Counted from the stretch's first letter, positions 6,985 to 16,232 are shown. The stretch: DNA of 64,000 nt from S015-6 sp964384945 (GCA_964384945.1 CAYLMK010000025.1:1-64000); one strand, 5' to 3'. Notes: generated by a model not told the origin, from the letters alone. Numbers and translations are program-made.

Positions 6985-8187
6985 TTGAACAAGGAAGAAA
7001 AACGTATCATCACCCTGACCACCGTGTCCCATTCGCTGGTCCACCTATTCGAAGGTGTCCTGCCTCCGCTCGTCCCCCTGCTCATCGTGGAGTTCGGCAC
7101 CGACTATTTTCACCTGGGGCTCATCGTGGCCGTGTTTTCCTATGCCTTCGGGATCGGCTCGCTTCCCTCGGGATACCTGGCGGACAGGATCGGCCCGAGG
7201 CGCCTGGTCACCCTGTACCTCTTCGGCGCAGGCGCGATGGCCATGGGGGTTTTGCCCGTCACCTCCCTCTGGGGTTACGGCATCCTCATGGGGGCCATCG
7301 GCCTCTTCTGCAGCACGTACCATCCTGCGTCGAACACTCTCATCTCGCTGGCCGTCCGGGAAAAGGGAAGGGCCTTCGGCATCCACGGAATCGCCGGAAG
7401 CCTCGGGGTCGCCTCGGTGCCCCTGCTCTCCGCCTGGATCGGGGCCGCGCTGGGGTGGAGGACACCGCACGCCCTTTACGGCTTCGTCGGCATCCTTGCC
7501 GGCGCCTACTCCCTCAGGATCCCCAGACGTTCGCTGATCCGCGAAATGGCTCCAAAGGATGCCGGCACCCAAGTCCCCTTTGCCGTATCTTACTTGAATC
7601 TGACCCTTTTCTTCCTTTCAGCGATGGCCCTGGGGTTGACCTACAAGGGGATCATGACCTTCCTGCCGGCATTTATGGGGGAAAGCGTTCAGATCGGCGG
7701 GCTCCGGGTCGGCAAGGTGGCGCTGGGAGGGACCCTGGCCACCATCGCCCTTCTCTCGGGGGCCTTGGGCCAGTATTTTGCCGGCCGCAGCGTGGACCGC
7801 ATTCAGGCCGAACGGCTCTATCTCGGAGCGATTCTTCTCGGAACCGTCTTCGTCTTCCTGATGGCGGCCGCAGGCAACCTGGTTCTGGTGCTTTCGGCAG
7901 CGCTCTACGCCTTTTTCTACTTTTCCACCCAGCCCATCCAGAACTACCTTCTGTCGGTCTATCTGCCGAGGCACCGGCACGGGCTCGGGTATGGGATCCA
8001 CTTCTTCATCACCTTCGGGATCGGATCCACTGCGGCGGCCGTCTCCGGCTACCTCGCGGACCACTTCGGATTGCGCTCCGTTTTCTATGCCATGGGCGCC
8101 TGTTTCCTCTTCTCCGCGGCCATGGCCGCCACCCTTCTGGCCCGCGTGAACCGGAAACGGGAACCGCCTGAGACGCTCAACGTTTGA
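6985..8187 (+). CDS. MFS transporter
   Basis: A 400-residue, 12-helix major facilitator permease of the inner membrane. The loop 2-3 signature appears as GYLADRIGPRRLVTLYLFGA, and a second half-repeat (YFAGRSVDRIQAERLYLGA) supports the usual 6+6 architecture. The start is TTG at 6985, set by AGGAGA seven bases upstream; no ATG fits. The gene is divergent from the ATP-grasp/peptidase pair across a 344-base gap with a candidate operator, suggesting it exports or imports the product of that pair. That functional link is inference. Confidence 0.85.
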   Translation: MNKEEKRIITLTTVSHSLVHLFEGVLPPLVPLLIVEFGTDYFHLGLIVAVFSYAFGIGSLPSGYLADRIGPRRLVTLYLFGAGAMAMGVLPVTSLWGYGILMGAIGLFCSTYHPASNTLISLAVREKGRAFGIHGIAGSLGVASVPLLSAWIGAALGWRTPHALYGFVGILAGAYSLRIPRRSLIREMAPKDAGTQVPFAVSYLNLTLFFLSAMALGLTYKGIMTFLPAFMGESVQIGGLRVGKVALGGTLATIALLSGALGQYFAGRSVDRIQAERLYLGAILLGTVFVFLMAAAGNLVLVLSAALYAFFYFSTQPIQNYLLSVYLPRHRHGLGYGIHFFITFGIGSTAAAVSGYLADHFGLRSVFYAMGACFLFSAAMAATLLARVNRKREPPETLNV

Positions 8188-8395
8188 CTGCAGGAAGAGT
8201 TCTTTGCGCTAACCGCCAAAGAGGTTCAGTCCCCCGGCATGGTTGCGGCGCGATCGTGCCCGCAGAACCCAAGAGAGGGATTCAACGAACCAACCTGCCA
8301 ATCCGGGGGAAACAGGGTCTTGCGAAGAAAGCGAGGAGGGCCTCTCGCACCTTGTCCCAACCCTCTCGCGTTCTCCCTCGCAATCTTTCTTGCCT

Positions 8396-9886
8396 TCACC
8401 GAATGCCGACCTGTTTGACACTTGCCCTCTTCATGCCCTTCAGGAATAGCCCGGGAGGCAGAAAAAGAAGAATCAGTCCCGCCATCGCTTCGAGTCCCGC
8501 TTCAACCCCCAGACCACGGGCTTCGAACTTGATCATCAGACCGCACAACGGAGGAGGCGGCTCTGTCGAGCATGTATCGAACGGGTCCACAGGGCAGGGA
8601 TCGCAAGCATCCCCTACCCGATCCTCGTCAGCATCTTCCTGGGCCGGATTCGCCACGAAAAGGCAGTTGTCCTCAATGCTGGTCACGCCGTCGTTGTCAG
8701 GATCCTCCGGTGAAGGAACCTCGGAAACCCAGAGCGAAGATCCTCCATAGGCGGTTCGGGTCCCAAGCAAGAGGTAGCCGTCCATGAAGAGAATCGGCCC
8801 GACCCCTGTGACGGTTTCATGGCCGAACCCCGGCACGGAGATCAGGTACCATTGGCCGGCCTCATACCGGAGAACACGGCCTCCGGGCAGCGCATCGTCG
8901 GTCGTGCCGACGTAAAGTGAGCCGTCAATGATGTTCATGCTATGAAAGTAAAAATCTCGCGTCGCTTCTGAGAGGGTTCCTGGGGGAAACACCTCCCGGG
9001 TCCACCCCGCACCCCAGAACTCCCAAAGCTGAGCCTGGCGGGACGCGCTGTGCGTACCGACCCACAGGGAACCCTCGAAGCTTGCCATAACGTAGCTGTT
9101 CTCCTGGTCCTTCCCATACCCGAAACCGTCTTCATCATTCACCTTTTCCCAGTCAAGAAGGCCGGGGTATTGCGGATCGGCCTCCTCCCCGTCGGTTCTC
9201 CACACCTGTGTCCCGGTTCCTGGACGAAGGCCATATCCGTTCTCGGTCCCCACGTACAGATGGTCCTCATGCACGATCATCGTCGTTGCGTCCGTATTCT
9301 GTTTGTTCCCGAACCCATTCCGGTTGACCCGGGCCCAGTTTAGGCCGTCTTCCGACCGCCAGACCGAGCAGCCGCGAGAGGGTGCGAAGATCCCCGCATA
9401 GAGGGACCCCTTGAAGACGCCCAGAGAGGTCACGCAAAACCCGCCGAATGAAGCCGGATCGACCCGTTCCCAATCCTCCTGGCCCAGGGGAGAGAAAACC
9501 CCCGGCCTGGTGCGCCACAGGGTGGCCCCGGCGAGCTGGTTCCATGTGCCCACATAGAACTGATCGTTGAAGCTGGTCATCGCAGCCGTTGTGAAGTTGT
9601 TCTTGGAATCTGCGACGCCAAACCCAGGGTCGATGACCTGCCTCGTACACCATCCGGCTTCGTCGCGGCAGACGTGGTAGACCATACAGCCCTGCTGCTT
9701 GCTCCAGGTCCCGATGTAGGCCTGGCCGTTGAACGTTGCCCCGCTGACCACATAGTTGTTGTCCGGGTTTCCAAAGCCCCCGCCGGCCACCATGCAGAAC
9801 TCGGCTTCAGCCGGAGAGAAAGAAGAAAGTTGAATGAGGACTGTCGACGCAGTCAATACGTTTCTTACTTTGCGTTTCGTCTTCAT
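8396..9886 (-). CDS. Secreted propeller-like protein with TSP3 repeats and C-terminal anchor
   Basis: A 496-residue exported protein. A basic n-region and hydrophobic core (residues 1-28, ending SPAEA) form a signal peptide. Residues 30-390 contain repeated blocks such as NNYVVSGATFNGQAYIGTWS and FTTAAMTSFNDQFYVGTWN, typical of a beta-propeller with periodic Trp-Arg-(S/T) motifs. Residues 395-429 are a calcium-binding thrombospondin type 3 segment (DPDNDGVTSIEDNC, DADEDRVGDACD). A hydrophobic helix at 466-483 followed by KGMKR looks like a C-terminal sorting or anchor signal. AAGGAGGG seven bases ahead of ATG 9886 fixes the start; upstream ATGs have no such site. Role unknown, probably surface-attached. 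Confidence 0.75.
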   Translation of the reverse strand: MKTKRKVRNVLTASTVLIQLSSFSPAEAEFCMVAGGGFGNPDNNYVVSGATFNGQAYIGTWSKQQGCMVYHVCRDEAGWCTRQVIDPGFGVADSKNNFTTAAMTSFNDQFYVGTWNQLAGATLWRTRPGVFSPLGQEDWERVDPASFGGFCVTSLGVFKGSLYAGIFAPSRGCSVWRSEDGLNWARVNRNGFGNKQNTDATTMIVHEDHLYVGTENGYGLRPGTGTQVWRTDGEEADPQYPGLLDWEKVNDEDGFGYGKDQENSYVMASFEGSLWVGTHSASRQAQLWEFWGAGWTREVFPPGTLSEATRDFYFHSMNIIDGSLYVGTTDDALPGGRVLRYEAGQWYLISVPGFGHETVTGVGPILFMDGYLLLGTRTAYGGSSLWVSEVPSPEDPDNDGVTSIEDNCLFVANPAQEDADEDRVGDACDPCPVDPFDTCSTEPPPPLCGLMIKFEARGLGVEAGLEAMAGLILLFLPPGLFLKGMKRASVKQVGIR

Positions 9887-10704
9887 CCTGATTCCCTCCT
9901 TGCTCATCGAGTCGAACGAACCGTCCTCTTCTGCCTTATACAAAGGAACCCTTGTTGGGTCAGTGATCTGGTTCACAAGGATTTTGTGAAATAGGGCACA
10001 TTCGCGGTTGGAGGACGCACGCCTCAACTACCTGGGCGCAACATTCCCCGTGCCTGGAGCAAAGAGGCGGACAGGAACGCGGATCGAATACGGAGAGTCG
10101 GACCTGGAAACGAGCGACAAGCCCGGGACAAGATTCGCTGAGGGCAAGTCCCGTTGGGCCTGGGATCAAATCGGCGCGGCCGGCTTTGCCGACCCTTCCG
10201 ATAGCTGGTTCATCCCTGGTGAACAGGCCGTAGTGCTCCAGGCCCGTCGGGGCAGGTGAGGCAGGAGCCCGCGGGGCAGGACGGGTGCGGGAATCGTCTG
10301 ATCCTTGGAAATCTCCTTCTGGAATCAGTCCTCTTCCGGTCGTTTGGGAGGAATCCCGCGTCTCAGACGGCCCTTCCCTGGGAGGCGCCATTTTCCCCGT
10401 TCCTCCGGATTCAGGGATCTGTGACTCCAGTCACAGACGGGGCTGTCAGCAGGACCCTTCTGGCGGAGGGGGGAGGGCGGGTCGCGACCGCGCGTCAAGA
10501 AGGGGTGCAGGGTGAAAGCGCGTGAACGAAGCCCTCGGGGTGCTCGGCGTGATCAGCCGGGGCCGGCCGCTCCTGCGTTCTATCCAGACCTGGCCGTCGG
10601 TACGCGAAACACAAGTCTGAACGCTTCTCCGCGTGCCGAGCCGATTGACAGCGGGTTTGCGGCAGTGCTACCGTTGCGCGGTGCCAGTTCCTACGGAGAA
10701 GGGG
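9887..10704. other. Long intergenic region without a convincing gene
   Basis: About 818 bases between divergent genes. Open frames on both strands have skewed Arg/Pro/Ser composition and no ribosome-binding sites. The only clear structure is the dyad at 10418-10437. AT-rich sequence near 9950-9990 may hold the promoter of the minus-strand propeller gene. Confidence 0.4.
10418..10437. promoter_or_regulatory. CRP/FNR-type palindromic site
   Basis: A perfect 9-base inverted repeat with a 2-base centre that contains TGTGA-N6-TCACA, the consensus of CRP-family operators. It lies about 270 bases upstream of the ArnA-like gene (ATG 10705) in a long intergenic region. It could equally form an RNA hairpin; there is no T-run after it. 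Confidence 0.5.
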
Positions 10705-11829
10705 ATGAACATCCTGTGCCTGGGCGCGGGCGGCTTCATCGGGTCGCACCTGACCGCGCGCCTGCTCGCCGAGGGTCACCGTGTGACTGCGGTCGACCTC
10801 TATGACGACAAAATGCGCGAGCACCTCGCTCACCCGAACCTCACCTGCGTGCTCCGGGACATTCGCGACCGCTCCTGGGACCTGGGGGCGCTCGTCCGCC
10901 GGGCAGACCTCGTGGTCGATCTCATCGCGTACGCGAACCCGGGCCTCTACATTCGGATTCCGCTCGAGGTGTTCCGCCTCAATTTCACCGAGAACCTTCG
11001 CGTCGCCGAATCCTGCGTCCGGCACGGCAAGAGGCTCGTCCAGTTCTCCACCTGCGAGGTTTACGGCCGCTCCGCGGCCAGCATCCCGGGCCTGAACCTG
11101 CCGGACCCGGACGACCCCCGGCTCGCCACCTTCCACGAGGACACGAGCGAATTCATCCTCGGCCCGGTCTCGAAGCACCGCTGGATCTACGCCTGCGCCA
11201 AGCAGCTTCTGGAGCGCGTCCTGCACGCCTACGGGCTGGAGAACGGGTTCCGGTACTCCATCATCCGGCCCTTCAACTTCATCGGCCCCAAGATCGACTT
11301 CCTGCCCATGGAGGACGAGCAGGGCATCCCGCGCGTTTTCAGCTTCTTCATGGAGGCGCTCCTGAACGGGACGAAGATGGAGCTGGTGGACGGCGGCGGG
11401 GCCCGGCGCTGCTACACTTACATCGACGACGCCATCGAGTGCACCGTCCGGATCATCGAAAACCCGGCCGGCGCGTGCGACCGGCAGATCTTCAACATCG
11501 GGAATCCGAACAACGAGATCTCCATCCGCGGCCTCGCGGAGATGATGCGGGAGATCTACGCCGAGAGGTGGCACGACGGGAGCACGCGGCTCGCGGAGAT
11601 TGTCAGCATCCCCGCGGAAGAATTCTACGGGGCAGGTTACGAGGACTCGGACCGCCGCATCCCGGACATCACCAAGGCGCGCACCCTGCTCGGCTGGGAG
11701 CCGGTGTGGGGGCTCCGCGAGATGATCGAGGAGACCATGCGCTACTACATCACCGAGTACCCCGCCGAGATGGCCAGGAAGCGGCCGGCCGCCGCGCAGG
11801 CCTGGCCGTGCCCGGACCATGCTCAATGA
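10705..11829 (+). CDS. ArnA-type NAD-dependent epimerase/dehydratase (UDP-sugar decarboxylase family)
   Basis: A 374-residue extended SDR enzyme. The Rossmann motif GAGGFIGSHL is at the N-terminus, FSTCEVYGRS carries the catalytic Ser/Thr, YACAKQLLERV is the YxxxK pair, and RPFNFIGPKIDF with the nearby EDEQGIPRVFSFF resembles the C-terminal dehydrogenase domain of ArnA, which oxidises and decarboxylates UDP-glucuronate to a UDP-4-keto-pentose. The exact substrate cannot be read from sequence. ATG 10705 follows GGAGAAGGGG directly. Its stop overlaps the start of the next gene (ATGA), so it is translationally coupled to a GT2 glycosyltransferase, suggesting it makes a nucleotide sugar or lipid-linked pentose for envelope modification. 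Confidence 0.8.
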   Translation: MNILCLGAGGFIGSHLTARLLAEGHRVTAVDLYDDKMREHLAHPNLTCVLRDIRDRSWDLGALVRRADLVVDLIAYANPGLYIRIPLEVFRLNFTENLRVAESCVRHGKRLVQFSTCEVYGRSAASIPGLNLPDPDDPRLATFHEDTSEFILGPVSKHRWIYACAKQLLERVLHAYGLENGFRYSIIRPFNFIGPKIDFLPMEDEQGIPRVFSFFMEALLNGTKMELVDGGGARRCYTYIDDAIECTVRIIENPAGACDRQIFNIGNPNNEISIRGLAEMMREIYAERWHDGSTRLAEIVSIPAEEFYGAGYEDSDRRIPDITKARTLLGWEPVWGLREMIEETMRYYITEYPAEMARKRPAAAQAWPCPDHAQ

Positions 11830-12551
11830 TTGAAGAAGTCGTCCTCATCCTTCCCGCCTACAACGCGGGCAGGACGATCGAGCACGTTTTCTCCCGCATT
11901 CCCGAGGCAGCCGCCCGCCGCATCCGGCGCTACGTGGTGGTCGACGACGGCAGCACGGACGATACCGTCGAGGCGGTCAGGCGGCTTCAGCGAAGCCTAC
12001 CCACCCTGGAGCTGATCCGGCATCCGGAGAACCGGGGATACGGGGCCGCGGAGAAAACGCTCCTCGACCGGGCCCGCGAACTCGGCGCCGAGGTCGCCGT
12101 CCTGCTGCACTCCGACGGACAGTATGCGCCCGAAAAAATCCCGGACCTGCTGGCCCCGCTCGACGACGACACGGCGGACATCGTCCAGGGATCCCGCATG
12201 CTGGGAGGAAACGCCTTCGGCACAATGCCGTTCTACAAGTTCGTGGCCAACAAGTGCCTCACCGCCATCGAGAACCGGGCCTTCGGCCTGAACCTCGCCG
12301 AATACCACTCGGGCTACATGCTTTACTCGCGCAAGGCCATGGAGACGATCCCTTACGGGAAGCTCTCCGGCTCCTTCGACTTCGACCTGGAGATGCTGGT
12401 CATGGCCCGCGTGAAGGGGTTGCGGGTCAAGGAGATGCCGATCCCGACCATTTACGCGGGTGAGGTCTCTTACCTGAACCCCATCGCTTACGGCCTCGAC
12501 GTCCTGCGCGTGGTGCGGGACTACCGCCGCGGCAAGTATCACCGGCTGTAA
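11826..12551 (+). CDS. GT2-family glycosyltransferase (DPM1-like)
   Basis: A 241-residue soluble GT-A fold transferase. It begins with EEVVLILPAYNAGRTIEHVF, has the nucleotide-binding YVVVDDGSTDDT and the acceptor-side HSDGQYAPEKIPDL motif (SDGQ standing for DxD), as in polyprenyl-phosphate mannosyl/glucosyltransferases. There are no C-terminal membrane helices, unlike ArnC. The start overlaps the preceding stop by four bases. With the ArnA-like enzyme upstream it probably transfers a sugar to a polyprenyl phosphate at the cytoplasmic membrane. Confidence 0.85.
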   Translation: MIEEVVLILPAYNAGRTIEHVFSRIPEAAARRIRRYVVVDDGSTDDTVEAVRRLQRSLPTLELIRHPENRGYGAAEKTLLDRARELGAEVAVLLHSDGQYAPEKIPDLLAPLDDDTADIVQGSRMLGGNAFGTMPFYKFVANKCLTAIENRAFGLNLAEYHSGYMLYSRKAMETIPYGKLSGSFDFDLEMLVMARVKGLRVKEMPIPTIYAGEVSYLNPIAYGLDVLRVVRDYRRGKYHRL

Positions 12552-12627
12552 TCCCCAACAGAGAGAACCTTTTCGCCCCGAGGGATACTCCTCCGGCCGG
12601 ACTTTTGACCGGGCGGGGGCGATGATC

Positions 12628-13692
12628 TCAGGAGGGCCGCCCCAGGGCCCGGCGGTAGGCCCCCAGGAGGGCGGCCGCCTCATCTTCCGGGCTCGGCCAC
12701 CGGCGGGCCCGTTCGAGGCCCAGTTCGCCCAGGCACCGGCGGCTGCCGTCGTTGTCAATGAGCAGGAGGGCCTGACGTACGAAGTCATCCGGATCCCGGG
12801 GGTCGAACAACAGGCCCGATGGAGCCTCTCCGGAAACCCCCAGCACCGGCCACCGGTTGCCTGGGATGTCGCTCGCAAGCACCGGCTTTCCGGCCGCGGC
12901 GGCCTCCAGGAGCACGTTGGAAAGCCCTTCGGAGAAGGATGCGTTCAGAACGACATCCGCTCCCTCATAGGCGGCGCGCATGGCCCGCGGGGAAATGGGG
13001 CGGATCCATCGGGCGAAATGACCCAGTCGTTCGATCTCACGCTCGAATTTGGCCGCGTATTCCTGGTCCAGGCCCGGGCCGGCGAAGACGGCCCGGACTT
13101 GCGGCCGAAGCACGTGCACCCTTTCCAGTGCCAGGAGACACTCGAGGTTCCCCTTCACGGGGCGCACCCCTGCCGGCAGGAAGAAGAGCAGGTCTCCCCG
13201 GACGCATCCGGCAGCGGCCCGCAGATCGAAGGGGTCTCGGCCGAGCCACAGGAAGGATTTCGGTACCCGGACAATGCGGTCGGCAAGCCGGGGCATCTGG
13301 TTCAACAAACGCGAGGCGATATCGGCTTCCTGTACAACGATGACCCTTGCCCGCAGCATGATTCGAACGATGAGCTCTCCCCCCTCCTTCCTCTTCATGT
13401 CCAGATGTACGTCGGTTCCTCCGGGGGAAACCGTCATGGGCAGTCGGTCAAGGACGGGTTCTAGGGCCGGGTCCAGGAGAAGGGCGCCTGTCCGGGTTGC
13501 GTGATGCGCGTGGAGGATGTCCGGGGAGAAAGCGCTGAGTTCCCGGACGAGCGCTGCGGCCTGGAGTCCCTCGGCGGCCAGAACGCGCACATCCTCTCCC
13601 ATGGCGGCCAGGGAACACCTCCAGCGCTCGGCCGTCATGGCATTCCCGCTGACCGAGGGGAGAGCCGTAGGCGTGAGAATCAGTATGCGCAT
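12628..13692 (-). CDS. GT4-family glycosyltransferase
   Basis: A 354-residue GT-B transferase. The N-terminal domain opens MRILILTPTALPSVSGNAMT with the glycine-poor acceptor loop, and DILHAHHATRTG follows. The C-terminal donor domain has LPAGVRPVKGNLECLLAL (PxRxxK region), FAGPGLDQEY, and the EX7E-type motif within NASFSEGLSNVLLEAAAAGK, where the two Glu residues contact the nucleotide sugar. It is the last gene of a minus-strand operon, 18 bases after the YdjC/HpnK-type deacetylase gene and after the ATP-grasp/methyltransferase fusion. It likely glycosylates the product of those enzymes, though this is inference. Confidence 0.85.
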   Translation of the reverse strand: MRILILTPTALPSVSGNAMTAERWRCSLAAMGEDVRVLAAEGLQAAALVRELSAFSPDILHAHHATRTGALLLDPALEPVLDRLPMTVSPGGTDVHLDMKRKEGGELIVRIMLRARVIVVQEADIASRLLNQMPRLADRIVRVPKSFLWLGRDPFDLRAAAGCVRGDLLFFLPAGVRPVKGNLECLLALERVHVLRPQVRAVFAGPGLDQEYAAKFEREIERLGHFARWIRPISPRAMRAAYEGADVVLNASFSEGLSNVLLEAAAAGKPVLASDIPGNRWPVLGVSGEAPSGLLFDPRDPDDFVRQALLLIDNDGSRRCLGELGLERARRWPSPEDEAAALLGAYRRALGRPS

Positions 13693-13710
13693 ATGCGGTA
13701 GTAAGGCCCT

Positions 13711-14565
13711 CTAAAGAGGAAACGGGGTCAGTTCCACCCCGCTTTTCGCCAAAATCTCCTGAAAACGCGGGGCCAGCAGCATTTCCAGCTCCTGCTGCCG
13801 TTCCGGAGTGCAAAATGAGGTGAAGGGGCCTTGGGGCCGCGGGCTCGGCACGCGCCCGGGGTGCACCATCACCTCCGAGAGACCTTCGGGCAAGCACCGG
13901 ACCATGGCCTCCAGTCGAGCCCTGGTGAGGCCGCTCTTCCAGGAGAGCCCAAAAAAACGATCCGGGGCCCGCAGGTACTCTGGATCGAGAAGACCTCGGG
14001 CCTCACATCCCAGCCAGGAGAAGAGACGGGCCTCCTCATCCAAGGTGGCACAGCCGGATCCGCTTGCCCCTTCGGGGCTCTCTTCGTCCGGAATTCGGAT
14101 CCAGCGGATGCAATGATCGACGGCCGCTTTCATGGCCGTCCGGACCACAGCAGGGAACACGTGAACGTGCTGGTGCCCGTTCAGATGGCTGACGGTCACG
14201 CCGGCGCCATGAAGGCGGCGAATCTGCTCATTGACCTCCTTCTCGACCTCCCTCTCCAGTTCTGCGTCTCCCTGCCGCATGAGGAGCCGCTGAGCCGCCA
14301 CCTTTCCCAGGAACTTCCCTTCAGGCCCCGTGAGCCGCCTCAAGCCGCCGGAGAGCGGCTCTCCCTCGGAGAGGTTCAGATGAATCCCGCAAGAGACCCG
14401 TGTTTCGCCCAGCCTGCGGATCTCCGCCAGGGCATCCTCGAGCGCCGGCCCGTTTACCAGAATGCTCACGCCGGTCACCGAGCCTTTCTCCACGGCCTCG
14501 AAGATGCCCCGGTTGCGGCCCTCGTCCGCTCCGAGGTCATCCGCGTTCACGACCAGCCGTCTCAT
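13711..14565 (-). CDS. YdjC/ChbG/HpnK-family deacetylase
   Basis: A 284-residue carbohydrate-deacetylase fold protein. Metal and catalytic residues are visible: RLVVNADDLGADEGRNRGI (Asp-Asp), CGIHLNLSEGEPL (His) and VSHLNGHQHVHVFPAV (His-x-His). The family removes N-acetyl groups from chito-oligosaccharides (ChbG) or from N-acetylglucosaminyl hopanoids (HpnK). Its start overlaps the upstream fusion gene's stop by four bases, and a GT4 gene follows 18 bases later. A glycosyltransferase plus this deacetylase resembles glycolipid or hopanoid-glycoside pathways, but no squalene-hopene genes are in the window. Confidence 0.85.
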   Translation of the reverse strand: MRRLVVNADDLGADEGRNRGIFEAVEKGSVTGVSILVNGPALEDALAEIRRLGETRVSCGIHLNLSEGEPLSGGLRRLTGPEGKFLGKVAAQRLLMRQGDAELEREVEKEVNEQIRRLHGAGVTVSHLNGHQHVHVFPAVVRTAMKAAVDHCIRWIRIPDEESPEGASGSGCATLDEEARLFSWLGCEARGLLDPEYLRAPDRFFGLSWKSGLTRARLEAMVRCLPEGLSEVMVHPGRVPSPRPQGPFTSFCTPERQQELEMLLAPRFQEILAKSGVELTPFPL

Positions 14566-16232
14566 GAAAGCCGTGGCCTCCGCGCTCGAATCAGAAGGTT
14601 GCGAAACCTGTACACCCCACCTTCCACCTCCTCGAAATCCGAGTATCCGGCTTTCCGAAGGGCCAGGAGATGGTCGAAAAGGCCGGGGTGCAGCGCTTCA
14701 TGTTCCTCCCGCGTGAACAGGCGGTGCGTCTCCTTCACGAGCGTGACCTCCTCGAAGCGCTGCCGGAGCCTTTCCCAGAGGGCCCTGGTATTGGCCAGGG
14801 AAACGGCGAGTATCCAGAGCCTGCCCCGGCCGGGATCGAGAAACGCGCCTGCTCCGTCCACTGCGGCCAACAGGTGCCGGGTGCCTTCCCTTCCTCCGTA
14901 TTTCGGGCCGAAATGGACAGGCCCCGGCGTCTGCGGCGGGGTCGCGATGACCACGTGGAACCTTTCCCCGGATCCCTTGCCCCCCTCGGGGCCGAGCGCC
15001 TCGTACCAAGAGCCTGCCCGGATCTCAATCCTGTCTGCCGCTCGATTCCTCCGGGCGTTGGCCTCGGCTGCAGCCAGGGCGGCCGGATCCAGGTCCGTGG
15101 CCACGACCCGCCGAGCCCCGCGTTTGGCCGCGGCTATGGCTATCAGCCCGCACCCGCAGCCCAGTTCCAGCACGTCCTCCCCGGCCTGTACATCCAGAAG
15201 CCTGGCAAGCTCCACGCTGGACTCCGGAGGAAGGTGGACTCCGAAGGGCACCTCCAGCTCCACCGCTCCGGTTGGAAGTCGGATCTCAAAGCTCTTGGAT
15301 GCAGGGAGCCCGCCGAAACGGTGCAGGGCGGACGCGAGCATCCGGTCAATCACTGCCGGATACTCCAAGCCGGCCCACCGGGCGGACAGGGCAAACGCCT
15401 CGAAAGGCTCCATGCTCGGGGTGGCGTTGGCCTCCAGAAAGTAGAAAACGCCTCCGGGCGAGAGGCGCACGTCGAACCGGGCGTAGTCCCGGAGCCCCAG
15501 GGTCTCGAAGGCCTTGCGGGCCAGTTCTTCCACGAGGGCCTGCTGCGATGGAGTCAGACCCGCCGGCGCCGCATCCTCCCGAACCCCGTGAAACTCCAAC
15601 CTCTTGAACTCCTCGGTGAGCACCCCCGGCCGGTCGGCGGCCCGCATTTCCACCACGGGCAGGACGTCCAGGTCCAGGGGTGCGGCGAGGACCGGCACGG
15701 CCAGCTCTCGACCGGGCAGGAAGGTTTCCATCAACAGGGGCTGCTGAAACCTCTCCAAGAGGTCCGCGGCCATGCGCCGGGCCTCCTGTTCGGATCGAGC
15801 CAGCCGGAGGCCGCGGCTCATATGCTCGAAGGCGGGTTTCAGAACCCAGGGCGGCGTCAACCATGAGGGCAGGGACCAGCCGTCTCCGGTCACGACGATT
15901 CCCGGGGCGGTCGGAATCCCGGCGGCAGCCAGCCGGGCCTTGGCCGCTGCCTTGTCGTCGGCAAGGAGGCAGGCCTTCCCATCCGATCCTACCAGTCGCC
16001 CGCCGCGCGACTCCAGGAGCATCCGGACCAGGGCCCGGTGCAGGCCCCGCCCTCGAAACGTGTCCGTGTGGTCGATGATGAGGTCGCAGCCCCGGGCCAG
16101 GTCCCAGGCCAGGAACTCCATCTGCTCGGAGTCTGCCGGCACGGGCTCATGCCCCAGCGCCCGGAGGCCTTCGGCGAGCGCGTCGGCACAGCGACAGATG
16201 GAACCGACCGTGTGGACGACGCCGACGCGCAT
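14562..16232 (-). CDS. ATP-grasp ligase fused to a class I methyltransferase
   Basis: A 556-residue two-domain protein. Residues 1-310 are a D-Ala-D-Ala ligase-like ATP-grasp domain: SDGKACLLADDKAAAKARLA, Lys132 in PPWVLKPAFEHMSRG, ETFLPGRELAVPVL (169-182), Asp254 in LRDYARFDVRL, and the metal site FLEANATPSMEP (265-276). Residues 315-556 are a Rossmann methyltransferase of HemK/PrmC type: motif I LELGCGCGLIAIAAAKRGA (355-373), acidic Asp380, and a catalytic loop TPPQTPG (431-437) in place of NPPY. The fusion is unusual. It heads an operon with a deacetylase and a GT4, overlapping the deacetylase start by four bases, so it may ligate and then methylate an amino-acid or peptide-like moiety. 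Substrate unknown. Confidence 0.8.
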   Translation of the reverse strand: MRVGVVHTVGSICRCADALAEGLRALGHEPVPADSEQMEFLAWDLARGCDLIIDHTDTFRGRGLHRALVRMLLESRGGRLVGSDGKACLLADDKAAAKARLAAAGIPTAPGIVVTGDGWSLPSWLTPPWVLKPAFEHMSRGLRLARSEQEARRMAADLLERFQQPLLMETFLPGRELAVPVLAAPLDLDVLPVVEMRAADRPGVLTEEFKRLEFHGVREDAAPAGLTPSQQALVEELARKAFETLGLRDYARFDVRLSPGGVFYFLEANATPSMEPFEAFALSARWAGLEYPAVIDRMLASALHRFGGLPASKSFEIRLPTGAVELEVPFGVHLPPESSVELARLLDVQAGEDVLELGCGCGLIAIAAAKRGARRVVATDLDPAALAAAEANARRNRAADRIEIRAGSWYEALGPEGGKGSGERFHVVIATPPQTPGPVHFGPKYGGREGTRHLLAAVDGAGAFLDPGRGRLWILAVSLANTRALWERLRQRFEEVTLVKETHRLFTREEHEALHPGLFDHLLALRKAGYSDFEEVEGGVYRFRNLLIRARRPRLS

